Of a stretch of 33,616 nucleotides of DNA, positions 7,142 to 14,417 are shown piece after piece. A program made the translations under genes and the position numbers. The stretch is taken from contig NZ_JAINVG010000082.1 of the NCBI RefSeq assembly GCF_020400725.1, positions 1-33,616 of the forward strand. Direction: 5' to 3'. Source of the stretch: Streptomyces sp. NK15101 (GTDB lineage Bacteria; Actinomycetota; Actinomycetes; Streptomycetales; Streptomycetaceae). Positions within the stretch are counted from its first letter, which is position 1, and each line of letters begins with the position of its first letter. Under the pieces are notes generated by a model. The model saw only the letters and a list, made by a program, of their open reading frames with translations, had not been told where the DNA came from and made no database searches.

Positions 7142-7603
7142 CTAGGCCGGGTCCTCGTACACATCGATCTCGGAGGGCACGCGAGCAAGCAGCAGTTCGA
7201 GGTGTCCCTCCATGGCGGCGAGCCACTCGTCGAGGCCCGCGTCGGCGTCGTGGAAGAACCAGGAGTTGAAGCTTCCCCGGGCCTCCAGGGCGGGTTCGCA
7301 CTCGTAGCGGAGTTCGCAGTGAACCTGTACGTAGTGGTCGTGCTCACCGCCGTCGTCACTGATGTCGAACTGTCGCGTGAGGTCCACCGTGAACATCGGA
7401 CGCCCGCTGAAGGCGTGCGTGCCGTACTGGAAGAGCAAGCCGTCTGAGTCGGGGGTGGGCGCCGTGGCGAAGCGCTGCCGCGCGAATCGCATGAAGGCCA
7501 GCCACGCAGCCCGCGTGGTCAACTCGGTCTTCGCCGATCGCTCGACCTCCAGCTCGGCACGCAGGACATCGAGGGCTTCCTCCATCCGTGGTCTGTCGTG
7601 CAC
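7142..7603 (-). CDS. Conserved-looking hypothetical protein
   Basis: A 153-residue protein; GTG 7601-7603 is chosen for the GAGGAG seven bases upstream (an inner ATG thirteen bases downstream also exists). It starts with an acidic helical stretch (MEEALDVLRAELEVERSAKT), then a mixed region with many aromatic and acidic residues (FQYGTHAFSGRPMFTVDLTR, ELRYECEP), and ends with helix WLAAMEGHLELLLARVP. No signal peptide or membrane segment is present. I do not recognise the family; the shape resembles small cytoplasmic proteins found beside SUKH genes in Streptomyces, but that is only an impression. Codon use is typical of the host. Confidence 0.72.
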   Translation of the reverse strand: MHDRPRMEEALDVLRAELEVERSAKTELTTRAAWLAFMRFARQRFATAPTPDSDGLLFQYGTHAFSGRPMFTVDLTRQFDISDDGGEHDHYVQVHCELRYECEPALEARGSFNSWFFHDADAGLDEWLAAMEGHLELLLARVPSEIDVYEDPA

Positions 7604-7715
7604 GCCAGCTCTCCTCGGTTCGTGAATCAGCACCCTAACCTCGTAGGGCCGGATCAAATCCAGTCCTGACCAGCGAGGCAGCCACCTCCCGGCTCGCAAC
7701 TCTCAGTCACTGCTG

Positions 7716-7766
7716 CACGGAACCTGTGCCAGAACCCGGGTTGGGTCTGGCTCAACTTCTGTGGTG
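7716..7766. repeat. Two IS-like ends abutting tip to tip
   Basis: An inverse copy of the recurring end (ending GTGCCAGAACCC at 7737) is directly followed by a direct copy (GGGTTGGGTCTGGCTCAA from 7738, then CTTCTGTGG). The outer tips CCC and GGG touch. This is the arrangement expected where two elements abut, or of a joined-end transposition product. Confidence 0.5.
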
Positions 7767-8083
7767 TGGTCTCGCCTCGTGCGCAGTGCGTGACAGAACC
7801 GGGTCGGCCCCCCGCATGAGTCGCCGGGTTTTGAGGACGGCGACGACCGCCGCCACGAGCGCGACAAGGGTGAAGAAGACGACCAGGAATGGGCTCTTGC
7901 ACCTTGCCGCCGTAACGACCACGTATACGAAGACGGCCCAGTCCACCCAGGTCCGCTTCAACAACGGCACCAACCCGTTCACGATCCCCTCCTGTCGGAA
8001 GAGTAGGGCACACCGCAGAAGTGTGCTGACCCCTGCGCGCGTCACTCGACGTGCGCGCTCCACAGAAGTTGCGCCAGAACCGC
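7743..8083. mobile_element. IS-end-bounded unit A (about 340 bp) with a small membrane-protein gene
   Basis: Left end GGGTCTGGCTCAACTTCT (7743 on) and right end CACAGAAGTTGCGCCAGAAC (8061-8080) are inverted copies of one sequence with consensus GGGTTCTGGCACAACTTC followed by TGTG. The same pair of ends bounds units at 10166-10308 and 19270-19702. No transposase lies inside. It looks like a non-autonomous, MITE-like element, or a decayed element keeping a passenger gene. Confidence 0.5.
7752..7982 (-). CDS. Small two-helix membrane protein
   Basis: A 76-residue protein; GTG 7980-7982 is chosen for a strong AGGAGG five bases upstream. Two hydrophobic helices are visible: residues about 13-27 (WAVFVYVVVTAA) and about 31-50 (SPFLVVFFTLVALVAAVVAV), followed by a basic stop-transfer (LKTRRLMRG) and a polar His/Arg tail. 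It probably sits in the cytoplasmic membrane with the C-terminus inside. The family is unknown. It lies wholly inside unit A, so it may be carried by, or simply trapped in, that element. The last codons overlap the left end of the unit. Confidence 0.55.
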   Translation of the reverse strand: MNGLVPLLKRTWVDWAVFVYVVVTAARCKSPFLVVFFTLVALVAAVVAVLKTRRLMRGADPVLSRTAHEARPHHRS

Positions 8084-8326
8084 TTCTCCTGAACAAGGCC
8101 ACAGAGGGCCTGGGGCGGAAGGGCAGGCTTCGACCGGTAACCGGGAGGGTGCGCGCAGGCTTATGGCTGCCGAGGCTTCTTCAGAGTGCGCAGGTCTCGC
8201 GGCCGCTTGGATACCGACACGAAGACCTCACCGATCCGTGAACAAAGCAAGGCACGGCGAAGGGGTCGGACACACCGGATGAGTGTCCGACCCCTTCGGA
8301 TCGTCTGGGTGACCACTGGACGCGGC

Positions 8327-8557
8327 TCAGTCGGTGATGTCCGTCCCGTTGGGCGCGCCACCGCCGGCCCCGAGGGTGCGGCGCGGGCCCGGCGCCGGTG
8401 CGGAGCGGGGCTGGAACAGGCCGCGGCCGCGCAGCTCGTCGAGGTTCGGGAACCGGCTGCCCGGGATCGATTCGTGCAGGTCGGCCTCGGCGGCGACGAT
8501 GCGGTCGGCGGTCTCCGGCCCAGGGCCCAGGGTGCGGCGTTCGTTCACGCTGCTCAT
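8327..8557 (-). CDS. Small hypothetical protein
   Basis: A 76-residue frame starting at ATG 8555-8557. The N-terminal half has an ordinary soluble look (TADRIVAAEADLHESIPGSR, FPNLDELRGRGLFQP); the C-terminal third is Gly/Pro/Ala-rich and probably disordered. The ribosome site is weak (GGAAAG too far upstream). No signal or membrane segment is present. I do not recognise the family. It follows the EF-hand gene on the same strand, after the strong hairpin at 8628-8680, so it is probably transcribed separately. Confidence 0.45.
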   Translation of the reverse strand: MSSVNERRTLGPGPETADRIVAAEADLHESIPGSRFPNLDELRGRGLFQPRSAPAPGPRRTLGAGGGAPNGTDITD

Positions 8558-8627
8558 CGTATGGGTCGGCCGCTTTCCGCGAGGGTGGAGGATGGCGGCC
8601 TGGACTGGCCATCCTGCCCGTACCGTC

Positions 8628-8680
8628 GAAAGCGGTCCGGCCCGGAACTGCCATCGATGGTTCCGGGCCGGACCGCTTTC
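8628..8680 (-). terminator. Perfect 21-bp hairpin after the EF-hand gene
   Basis: A 21-base arm (8628-8648, starting GAAAGCGGTCCGG) is exactly complementary to 8660-8680. The loop contains the palindrome CCATCGATGG (8651-8660). It lies about 100 bases past the EF-hand stop on the minus strand and should act as a strong terminator. Confidence 0.7.
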
Positions 8681-8776
8681 CGGGCGGGGTCGCGGGAGGA
8701 CAGCCGGGCGAGGGTCGGGCCGTCCTGCGACGCGGCGCACGTCCGCGAGTCTGCCGCCAACCGGCGGCCTCGCGTG

Positions 8777-9328
8777 TCAGCGGGACAGGCGTCCGAAGAT
8801 CAGGCTGCCGGGGGCCTCCAGGTCCGGGGAGTAGAAGAACTCCCTGACCGCGCGGATGAACTCCTGCCGGCTGATGGATCCGTCACCGTCGGTGTCCAGT
8901 TGGGCGAAGGTGTCCATGGCGCCGGGGTCGGTGATGTTCCAGACGTCCAGGTACTGCTTGAACTCGGCCTGGCTGATGGTGTTGTCGCCGTCGGTGTCCA
9001 TGATGTCGAAGATGGCGTGCGGAACGCCCTCGACCATGTTGAACCGGCTGGTGTCCACGCTCGCCGCACGGCTGGCGAAGTGGTACTGCTCCTTGGAGAG
9101 ACGGTTGGAGCCGTCCGCGTGGCGCAGCAGTTCGGCCCACTGCATCTGGTACGCGATCAGCAGAGCCTGCGCCCGACGGTCGCTTTTGTCGATCTTGTAG
9201 GCGCTGAGGTAGCGGTCGACGAGGCGCTGGTAGTCGCTCCAGTCGACGTAGCCGTCACCGTCGGTGTCGGTGGCGTCGAACAGCTGGTCCAGCTTGAGGC
9301 TGATCGGGTCGGTGGTGGCGGTGGCCAT
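8777..9328 (-). CDS. EF-hand calcium-binding protein (calerythrin-like)
   Basis: A 183-residue protein from ATG 9326-9328, preceded by GAAAGGG at five bases. Four EF-hands can be placed: loop 1 DTDGDGYVDWSD (21-32); loop 2 around residues 70-81 (HADGSNRLSKEQ), degenerate because position 1 is not Asp; loop 3 DTDGDNTISQAE (111-122); loop 4 DTDGDGSISRQE (145-156). Length and the pattern of a weak second site match actinobacterial calerythrin/Cab-type proteins. It is cytoplasmic, likely a calcium buffer or sensor, and binds probably three calcium ions. It is monocistronic, with a strong terminator downstream and a 319-base divergent upstream region. Confidence 0.92.
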   Translation of the reverse strand: MATATTDPISLKLDQLFDATDTDGDGYVDWSDYQRLVDRYLSAYKIDKSDRRAQALLIAYQMQWAELLRHADGSNRLSKEQYHFASRAASVDTSRFNMVEGVPHAIFDIMDTDGDNTISQAEFKQYLDVWNITDPGAMDTFAQLDTDGDGSISRQEFIRAVREFFYSPDLEAPGSLIFGRLSR

Positions 9329-9647
9329 GATTGCCCTTTCGCGGGAGTGATGCGACGGCACGCGTCGGCGTGCCCGTACCGAGGCTAGATGCAAGATCAC
9401 TGCCGATAACCGCCAAAAGGCCATGTCAGAGGCAAGTTCACCCGATAATGCGAACTCTCTCCCTGGGCGGTGTGGTCTCGGGTGGGTTGGGTATCGAGTC
9501 GGGTTCTCACGTCGGCTGCGTGCGGTAGGGACGGCCGACAAACACACCCCGGATTCGCTACAGAGAGCTACTCGTGACCTCGCCGCAACTTCGGGCGAAC
9601 AGGGTCTGGCCGGGGTGACCGATACCGACCAGGGGCGTTAGCTAGGC
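9329..9647. other. Divergent intergenic region
   Basis: No convincing gene lies here. It separates the EF-hand gene from the hypothetical gene at 9648 and must hold both promoters; I see no clear operator or consensus -35/-10 pair. Confidence 0.5.
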
Positions 9648-10130
9648 ATGTTCCTTCATCGCCTGCCCCCACCATCTGCCGTCGAGCCGGAGCCGCGCGT
9701 GCCGTGGACCGGCGAGCAGGAAGCCCTTGCCCAGGCCGCGGCCGCCGGTCTGCGCGCGGCGGCCTGGATCCGGAACCTGCCGCTGCCACCGAGCGAGACC
9801 TGGATCGTCGGCCCGCTCGCCGACGCGGTCGAGGACGCGATGACGACCCTTGACCCGGGAGACGAGACCTGGGTCGAGGGGACCGGCCGGGGAGGGTTGT
9901 CCGAGGCGACGGAGGAGACGCTCAACGGCCTCATCTATGTCATGCCGGAGGTCTCGGCCTGGCTGACTCCCGAGCAGCAGCTCGCCCTCCTGGGCATCGC
10001 GCACTGCGTGAGCGGGATCCCGAAGCTGCTGGCCACCGATCCCGGAACGGTCATCGAGGGCGGCGGGCTGGCCGCCCTGTGCACGGTCCTCGACGTCGCC
10101 TGCCGAACGGCGCGGGCGTCGGTACTGTGA
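9648..10130 (+). CDS. Hypothetical protein
   Basis: A 160-residue protein from ATG 9648; an in-frame TAG at 9639-9641 bounds it upstream. The ribosome site is poor. The N-terminal 30 residues are Pro/Ala-rich. The rest is helical with conserved-looking segments (AAWIRNLPLPPSETWIVGPL, VMPEVSAWLTPEQQLALLGI, AHCVSGIPKLLA). No signal peptide is seen; the C-terminal stretch GGGLAALCTVLDVAC is moderately hydrophobic but short. I do not recognise the family. Codon use is typical of the host. It is followed by unit B of the IS-end family. Confidence 0.62.
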   Translation: MFLHRLPPPSAVEPEPRVPWTGEQEALAQAAAAGLRAAAWIRNLPLPPSETWIVGPLADAVEDAMTTLDPGDETWVEGTGRGGLSEATEETLNGLIYVMPEVSAWLTPEQQLALLGIAHCVSGIPKLLATDPGTVIEGGGLAALCTVLDVACRTARASVL

Positions 10131-10165
10131 GACGAAGAAGCCCCGGTGGCTTTATCCATGGGTTT

Positions 10166-10308
10166 GGGCTCTGACACAACTTATGCGGTGTCGAGTCGAA
10201 GCTCGGTGGCCAAGGCCGGAGCACGCCGGGAACCAGCAGTTCAGGGGCCTGTCATGAGGCAGACGGAAGCCCGGTCGGCGTAGTTGCACAGAAGTTGTGC
10301 CAGAACCC
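10166..10308. mobile_element. IS-end-bounded unit B (143 bp)
   Basis: The direct end GGGCTCTGACACAACTTATG starts at 10166, and the inverse end CACAGAAGTTGTGCCAGAAC runs to 10306, then CC. The interior has no gene. It is the shortest of three units with these ends in the window. The rest of the gap up to 10513 shows nothing recognisable. Confidence 0.48.
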
Positions 10309-10513
10309 GAGTTCGGAAGGCACCCGACGCCGGCCCCGTGGGGACATGTACCCCGAGCTCCAGGCGTCGCGCCCTGTGAACCGTGATGCCGACATCACCG
10401 CCAGCCGCAGCCAGGCCGCGACTGCACCCGTGGGCAGGATCTCTCCAGAGCCTTGGATGTGTCTCTGCCGGAGCGTTCGGTAGAGTCTCGGAGACGAGAG
10501 AAGAGATCCCCCG

Positions 10514-11146
10514 ATGGACTCCCGCATCACTCGCATACGCTCCGAGCTGGCCAAAATCCCGTACCAGGCGCGGCGAAGCCACTCGATGGGCGCGGAGCGC
10601 CACCAGTTCCGCCTCGGCCCGCGCATCAGCGCTTCGGAAGCCGACGCCTTCGAGGCGGAGCACCACATCGTCCTGCCTGCGGCCTACCGAGCCTTCCTCA
10701 CCGAACTCGGGGGCAGCGGCGCCGGCCCCTTCTACGGTCTCCTTCCGCTGGAGGAGTGCAGGCTGTTCACGATGAACCGGAAACCGGCGGACGGCAGACC
10801 GCGGGGATTCACTCATGTGGACCACCCTGACGCGCTGCAAGGAGACCTGTTCCTTCACGTCATCGAGATGGGCTGCGGCGATCTGTGCCTGATCGCAGTG
10901 ACGGGCCCCCTCACCGGCCGCATGGTCACTGGCAACGCGGACGGCTTCTGGCACCCGAACGTCTCCTCCGCACAGGACTTCCTCAGCTGGTACCAGCGGT
11001 GGCTCAACCACATGCGGGACGGCAAGGACAACCGCCCGCTGGGACTGACCTCCCCGGCAACCATCGCGACCGCCCCGTGGGGATTCCGCGCCACAACCAG
11101 TCCTCGCTGCCGTAACCCCGTACATCGACCAAGCCGCACTCCGTAG
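10514..11146 (+). CDS. SMI1/KNR4 (SUKH) family protein with an altered C-terminus
   Basis: A 210-residue protein from ATG 10514. The SUKH core is clear: ASEADAFEAEHHIVLPAAYR in the N-terminal helices, FLTELGGSGAGPFYGLLPLE, then the central sheet MGCGDLCLIAVTGPLTGRMV and the closing helix DFLSWYQRWLNHM (about residues 155-168). Beyond about residue 175 the sequence (TSPATIATAPWGF onwards) does not look like the family. A neighbouring frame reads PYIDQAALRSRFTELRALTE over 11120-11180, so a frameshift may have replaced the original tail, or that is a separate remnant. It could be an immunity protein or a stand-alone SUKH protein; no toxin gene is adjacent. Confidence 0.78.
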   Translation: MDSRITRIRSELAKIPYQARRSHSMGAERHQFRLGPRISASEADAFEAEHHIVLPAAYRAFLTELGGSGAGPFYGLLPLEECRLFTMNRKPADGRPRGFTHVDHPDALQGDLFLHVIEMGCGDLCLIAVTGPLTGRMVTGNADGFWHPNVSSAQDFLSWYQRWLNHMRDGKDNRPLGLTSPATIATAPWGFRATTSPRCRNPVHRPSRTP

Positions 11147-11233
11147 CCGCTTCACGGAGCTCAGGGCCCTCACCGAGAGCTCCCTCAAGACGCCGACCCA
11201 GCCGTCAGCGACTCCCGACCTCATCGATATTGA

Positions 11234-11835
11234 TCAAGCAACGGGGACACGCGGTGACTCCCGAAGCCGTCGACAAACGACTCCGGGTGTGCCGGGGAGC
11301 AGGCTGCGGGTCAGGGCCAGTGCGATCACGATGCCGAGCGCGGCGGAGGCGCCGAGCGTGGCGGCTGGGCTCATGCCGGCGGCGCCGGTCGCGGCGAGGG
11401 CGGCGATGCCGCAGCCGACGGAGAAGGTGGCGTGGCAGGCCGACATGACGGGCCGGCCGTAGGCCTCCTCCACGTGAACGGCGTGGGCGTTCATGCTCAC
11501 GTCCAGGCAGCCGTTGCAGAAGCCGAAGGCCAGCAGGGCCCCTGCCAACGTCCATGGGTCCCGGGCCAGGCCGGGCAGGCCAGGGTGGCGCCGGCCAGGA
11601 CACCGGTGGCGGGGACGACGAGGCGCGGTCCGAGGCGGTCGGTCAGGGGGCCGGCCACCTGCATGCCCGCGAAGGCCCCGAGCCCGAGAAGCACCAGCAG
11701 GCTCCCGAGGGTGGCGTGGCTGATGCCGACCTGGGTCTCGATGGCGGGGATGTGCACCACCCAGGTGCCCATCAGGGTCCCGGCCAGGGCGAAGGAGATG
11801 AAGGCAGCCGCGCGGGCGGCTCGAAGCGAGGGGGT
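11234..11835 (-). pseudogene. MFS transporter, truncated at both ends and frameshifted
   Basis: From about 11835 the minus strand reads LTPSLRAARAAAFISFALAG, then MGTWVVHIPAIETQVGISHA, LGAFAGMQVAGPLTDRLGPR and LAGATLA. This is the start of a fucose-permease-like MFS protein with the motif-A-like loop. A shift near 11548-11570 moves it to the frame reading MAGALLAFGFCNGCLDVSMN and SAACHATFSVGCG-like helices, which is lost after TRSLLPGTPG near 11290. Only about 170-180 of roughly 400 residues remain. The initiation codon is missing: the gene begins where the DeoR remnant begins on the other strand, so the shared promoter region has been deleted. Confidence 0.8.
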
Positions 11836-12401
11836 CAGGTCACCGTCCAGGGCCTCGCCACGCTGACCGGCGCATCGGAGATGACCATCCGGCGGGATCT
11901 CGGCGTACTCGCCGGACAGGGCGTCCTCAAACGCGTCCGCGGCGGCGCGCGTACCCTGCTGCTGCGGGGCGAGGAGCCGCCGTTCGCGCTGCGCGCCCGC
12001 GATGCCGTCGACGCCAAACGCCGGATCGCCGCCGAGGTCTCCTCGCTCATCGACGACGGCGAGAGCGTCCTGCTGGACAGCGGCACCACCTGCCTGGAGG
12101 TCGCCCGCCTACTGCGCGAGCGACCCGTCACCGTCATGCCCCTGTCCCTCCAGGCCATCCACGTCCTCAGCGACCCCCGGGCCGAGCCGCACTGATGGTG
12201 CCCGGCGGACGACCCCGCGCCGGCGAGCATCGCCTCAGCCCGCCGCACCGTCGTCGCCACGGACGGCAACAAACTCGGCCGCACCGCCTACGCCCACGTC
12301 GGCCCACCACGCTCCTGCACACCCTCGTCACCGACACCACCGCGCCCGCCGACGAGGTTGCCGCACTCGAAGATTCCGGAACCGTCGTCGAAGCCGTCTG
12401 A
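11836..12401 (+). pseudogene. DeoR/GlpR-family regulator, multiply broken
   Basis: The frame opens without a start codon at VTVQGLATLTGASEMTIRRD (DeoR helix-turn-helix, normally preceded by about 20 residues). It continues through LLRGEEPPFALRARD and LLDSGTTCLEVARLL, the sugar-phosphate-binding core, to a stop near 12193. After a shift the text reads VPGGRPRAGEHRLS; about 50 residues are then missing before RRTVVATDGNKLGRTAYAHV. A further shift near 12305 leads to TTLLHTLVTDTTAPADEV and TGA 12399-12401. DeoR and the neighbouring MFS gene usually form a divergent sugar-uptake pair; here both are dead. Confidence 0.82.
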
Positions 12402-12752
12402 CGAAACCGCCGAGCGGCTGGCCCCGGTTCCAATGGTCGGCCGCCGGATAGATCTCCCTGGTCACGCAGGCAGTGTCCCTGCCCGGTACGAGTCGCCCGT
12501 CAGGCAGGCGGTGTCCGTGTCGTCGGCGGTGGAAGCCGCGCCGGCCCGACCGGCCGACAGAGCCATCGCGGGGAGGAGCGCGGCCGCCGTGACGGACGAG
12601 TGGACGTACGACGCCGTCCATCTCCCTTGTCGAAAAGCGATTTCGCGGGGCGAGCAGCCTCGAGGGGAGGACAGAGGCCAGTGAACTCACAGTTGCTGTC
12701 CCGGAGGAACGCGCCCGCTTGGCAGGCAAGCCCCCATGTCTACCCTTACGTC
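12402..12752. other. Intergenic stretch
   Basis: No reliable gene is seen between the DeoR remnant and the next SUKH start. Frames run through it on both strands but have neither ribosome sites nor family motifs. Confidence 0.4.
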
Positions 12753-13361
12753 GTGACGACCGACTGGACAGTGGAGTACCGACGCCTGTTGCGAGGCCAC
12801 CGCCACGAACCCGCGAGCCCCCAGGCCTGGGAGACGTACCGGGATCCGGCGGCGCCGCCGCTGTCCGAGCCGGAGGTCCGCGAGGCGGAGGCGGACCTGG
12901 GGATCAGGTTCCCGGCGGAGTACCGGGACTACCTGCTACGGGTGAGTGCCGGCCACCGCATCAACCGCCTCGCCCGGGGCGCGGAAGGCTGGCGCTGGCG
13001 CGGAGACCGCGACACCAACTACGGCCTGCTCACCGAACCTTTCCCGCACCCCGACTCGTACGCCGCTTACGACGACGAACTGGACGACCGCGAGCCCTCG
13101 TACGAGGACGCGGAGGCATGGCGGGCCTGGGACGACGAGTGCGGCGTGCTGCAGGAGCGGAAGACGGCCGGCGCGGTCTACATCCAGGAGAACGGCTGCG
13201 GCTTCCACACCCTCCTGGTCGTCACCGGCCCTCACCGCGGCGAAATGTGGTTCGACGCCCGCGCCACCTGCGACCTGATCCTCCCGATGCGGCTGCACGA
13301 CCGCCCGGTCACCTTCGCGGACTGGCTCGGCCATAGCTCCATGGACCTGGTCCAGTGGTGA
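12753..13361 (+). CDS. SMI1/KNR4 (SUKH) family protein
   Basis: A 202-residue protein. GTG 12753 (VTTDWTVEYRRLL) is chosen because upstream sequence in the frame looks non-coding, although the ribosome site is weak. SUKH features: EVREAEADLGIRFPAEYRDY in the N-terminal helices, LLRVSAGHRINRL, a long acidic insert (YAAYDDELDDREP, AWRAWDDECG), then the strand pair VYIQENGCGFHTLLVVTGPH and RGEMWFDARATCDLI with the closing helix FADWLGHSSMDLV. It is the third SUKH gene in the window and larger than the first two. It is soluble, with probable immunity-like or unknown function. Its 3' end overlaps a minus-strand remnant. Confidence 0.82.
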   Translation: MTTDWTVEYRRLLRGHRHEPASPQAWETYRDPAAPPLSEPEVREAEADLGIRFPAEYRDYLLRVSAGHRINRLARGAEGWRWRGDRDTNYGLLTEPFPHPDSYAAYDDELDDREPSYEDAEAWRAWDDECGVLQERKTAGAVYIQENGCGFHTLLVVTGPHRGEMWFDARATCDLILPMRLHDRPVTFADWLGHSSMDLVQW

Positions 13362-13509
13362 ACCGCTCGGCCGCCTGCACGAAAGCCCCGCCCAGGACGA
13401 AGGGCGGGCTTCCCACCTGCGGCTGACGGGACCGTCCAAAGACGACCTCGTCAGTCCACAGAGCGACTCCGTCCAGGATGACGTGGTCGTACACCGCCTC
13501 TTCGGGCAC
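13309..13509 (-). CDS. Short hypothetical frame, probable gene fragment
   Basis: A GTG at 13507-13509 opens a 66-residue frame with host-like codon use: VPEEAVYDHVILDGVALWTD and GSPPFVLGGAFVQAAERF. The last 18 or so codons overlap the 3' end of the SUKH gene on the other strand and look like read-through. I cannot name the family. It may be a piece of a larger gene cut by the IS5-type remnant to its right. Confidence 0.3.
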   Translation of the reverse strand: MPEEAVYDHVILDGVALWTDEVVFGRSRQPQVGSPPFVLGGAFVQAAERFTTGPGPWSYGRASPRR

Positions 13510-13574
13510 GCATCGAGCCGGAGTGCTCGGACCGGACACCGAAGCGGGGTGGGCGGTGGCCTGATCACCGGCAG

Positions 13575-13885
13575 GTGATCGACGCGATCGCGTTCACGTA
13601 CCGCACCGGCACACCGTGGATGGTCCTGCCCGAGCACTCCGGCTCGCGGAAAGGCGCCCACAACCGGCTGCGGAAGCGGTCCGCCGACGGCACCTGGGGG
13701 AAGGCCCCCACCGCCCTGCTCGCCCGGGCCGACGCCCGAAGGCGACCTCGACCGGATCGTCACGGTCGACTCCACCATCGTCCGGGCTCATCAGCACGCC
13801 GCCGGGGCCCGTCCAAAGGGGCCCCGGCCGGCGAGCCGGACCGCTCTGTCCTCGGACTCTCTCGCCGCGGCCTGACCAGCAAGAC
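13575..13885 (+). pseudogene. IS5-type transposase remnant
   Basis: A partial transposase: IDAIAFTYRTGTPWMVLPEH, KGAHNRLRKRSADGTWGKAP and TALLARADA in one frame; after a shift near 13735, LDRIVTVDSTIVRAHQHAAG in a second (first catalytic Asp in TVDST); then GEPDRSVLGLSRRGLTSKT in the first again. Both the N-terminal DUF4096 start and the whole C-terminal catalytic half are missing. No terminal repeats were recognised. Confidence 0.75.
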
Positions 13886-14024
13886 ATCTCATGTCGCTGG
13901 AGGTCAACTCGATGGGTGCGGCGTCACGTCCAGCCCCAGCGGTCGGGGGTGATGTGCCTGGCATGTCGGAGCCACCCGATAACATCGCCGCGCGTCATGA
14001 GGTGGGACTCGGAGGGGGCCGAAC

Positions 14025-14417
14025 ATGCAGGTCGCTGGCGTTGATTTTCGGGTGAATCACCCGGTTCTAGCGCTGGGGTCGACCGACTGGCTGCCGGCGT
14101 TGGCTCTGGAGGGCGAGGCCGCGGTCGGGTGCGACACCCATGTGGCGGTCCGAGTTCAGGCTCAGGTTCGGCTCATCAAGGTCCGGCTCTTCACCGAGCC
14201 GCTCGACGAAGAGCCGGGGCCGAATCCGTCCTTCACGACTGTCTTCGAGGGGCCGATCTCGTTGGCTGACGGACGGCTGGTCATCGGTGATGTCATGGGT
14301 GTGACGCGCTTCGTGAGCCTCATCGGCGAAGGGGGCAGGCGGCGGATCCGTGTCGCCGTCGACGAGCCCGGCTGGAATGCGGCCGCAGTCGACATCTCCG
14401 TTGGCCCGCGGCTCTAG
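14025..14417 (+). CDS. Hypothetical protein, possibly 3'-truncated by the IS110 element
   Basis: A 130-residue protein from ATG 14025 with GGAGGGGG upstream. It is beta-rich in appearance (FRVNHPVLALGSTDWLPALA, VRVQAQVRLIKVRLFTEPL, TTVFEGPISLADGRLVIGDV) without signal or membrane segment. No family is recognised. Its TAG (14415-14417) overlaps the stop of the opposite-strand IS110 recombinase by three bases, so the last residues may derive from the element's end. Codon use is host-like. Confidence 0.6.
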   Translation: MQVAGVDFRVNHPVLALGSTDWLPALALEGEAAVGCDTHVAVRVQAQVRLIKVRLFTEPLDEEPGPNPSFTTVFEGPISLADGRLVIGDVMGVTRFVSLIGEGGRRRIRVAVDEPGWNAAAVDISVGPRL

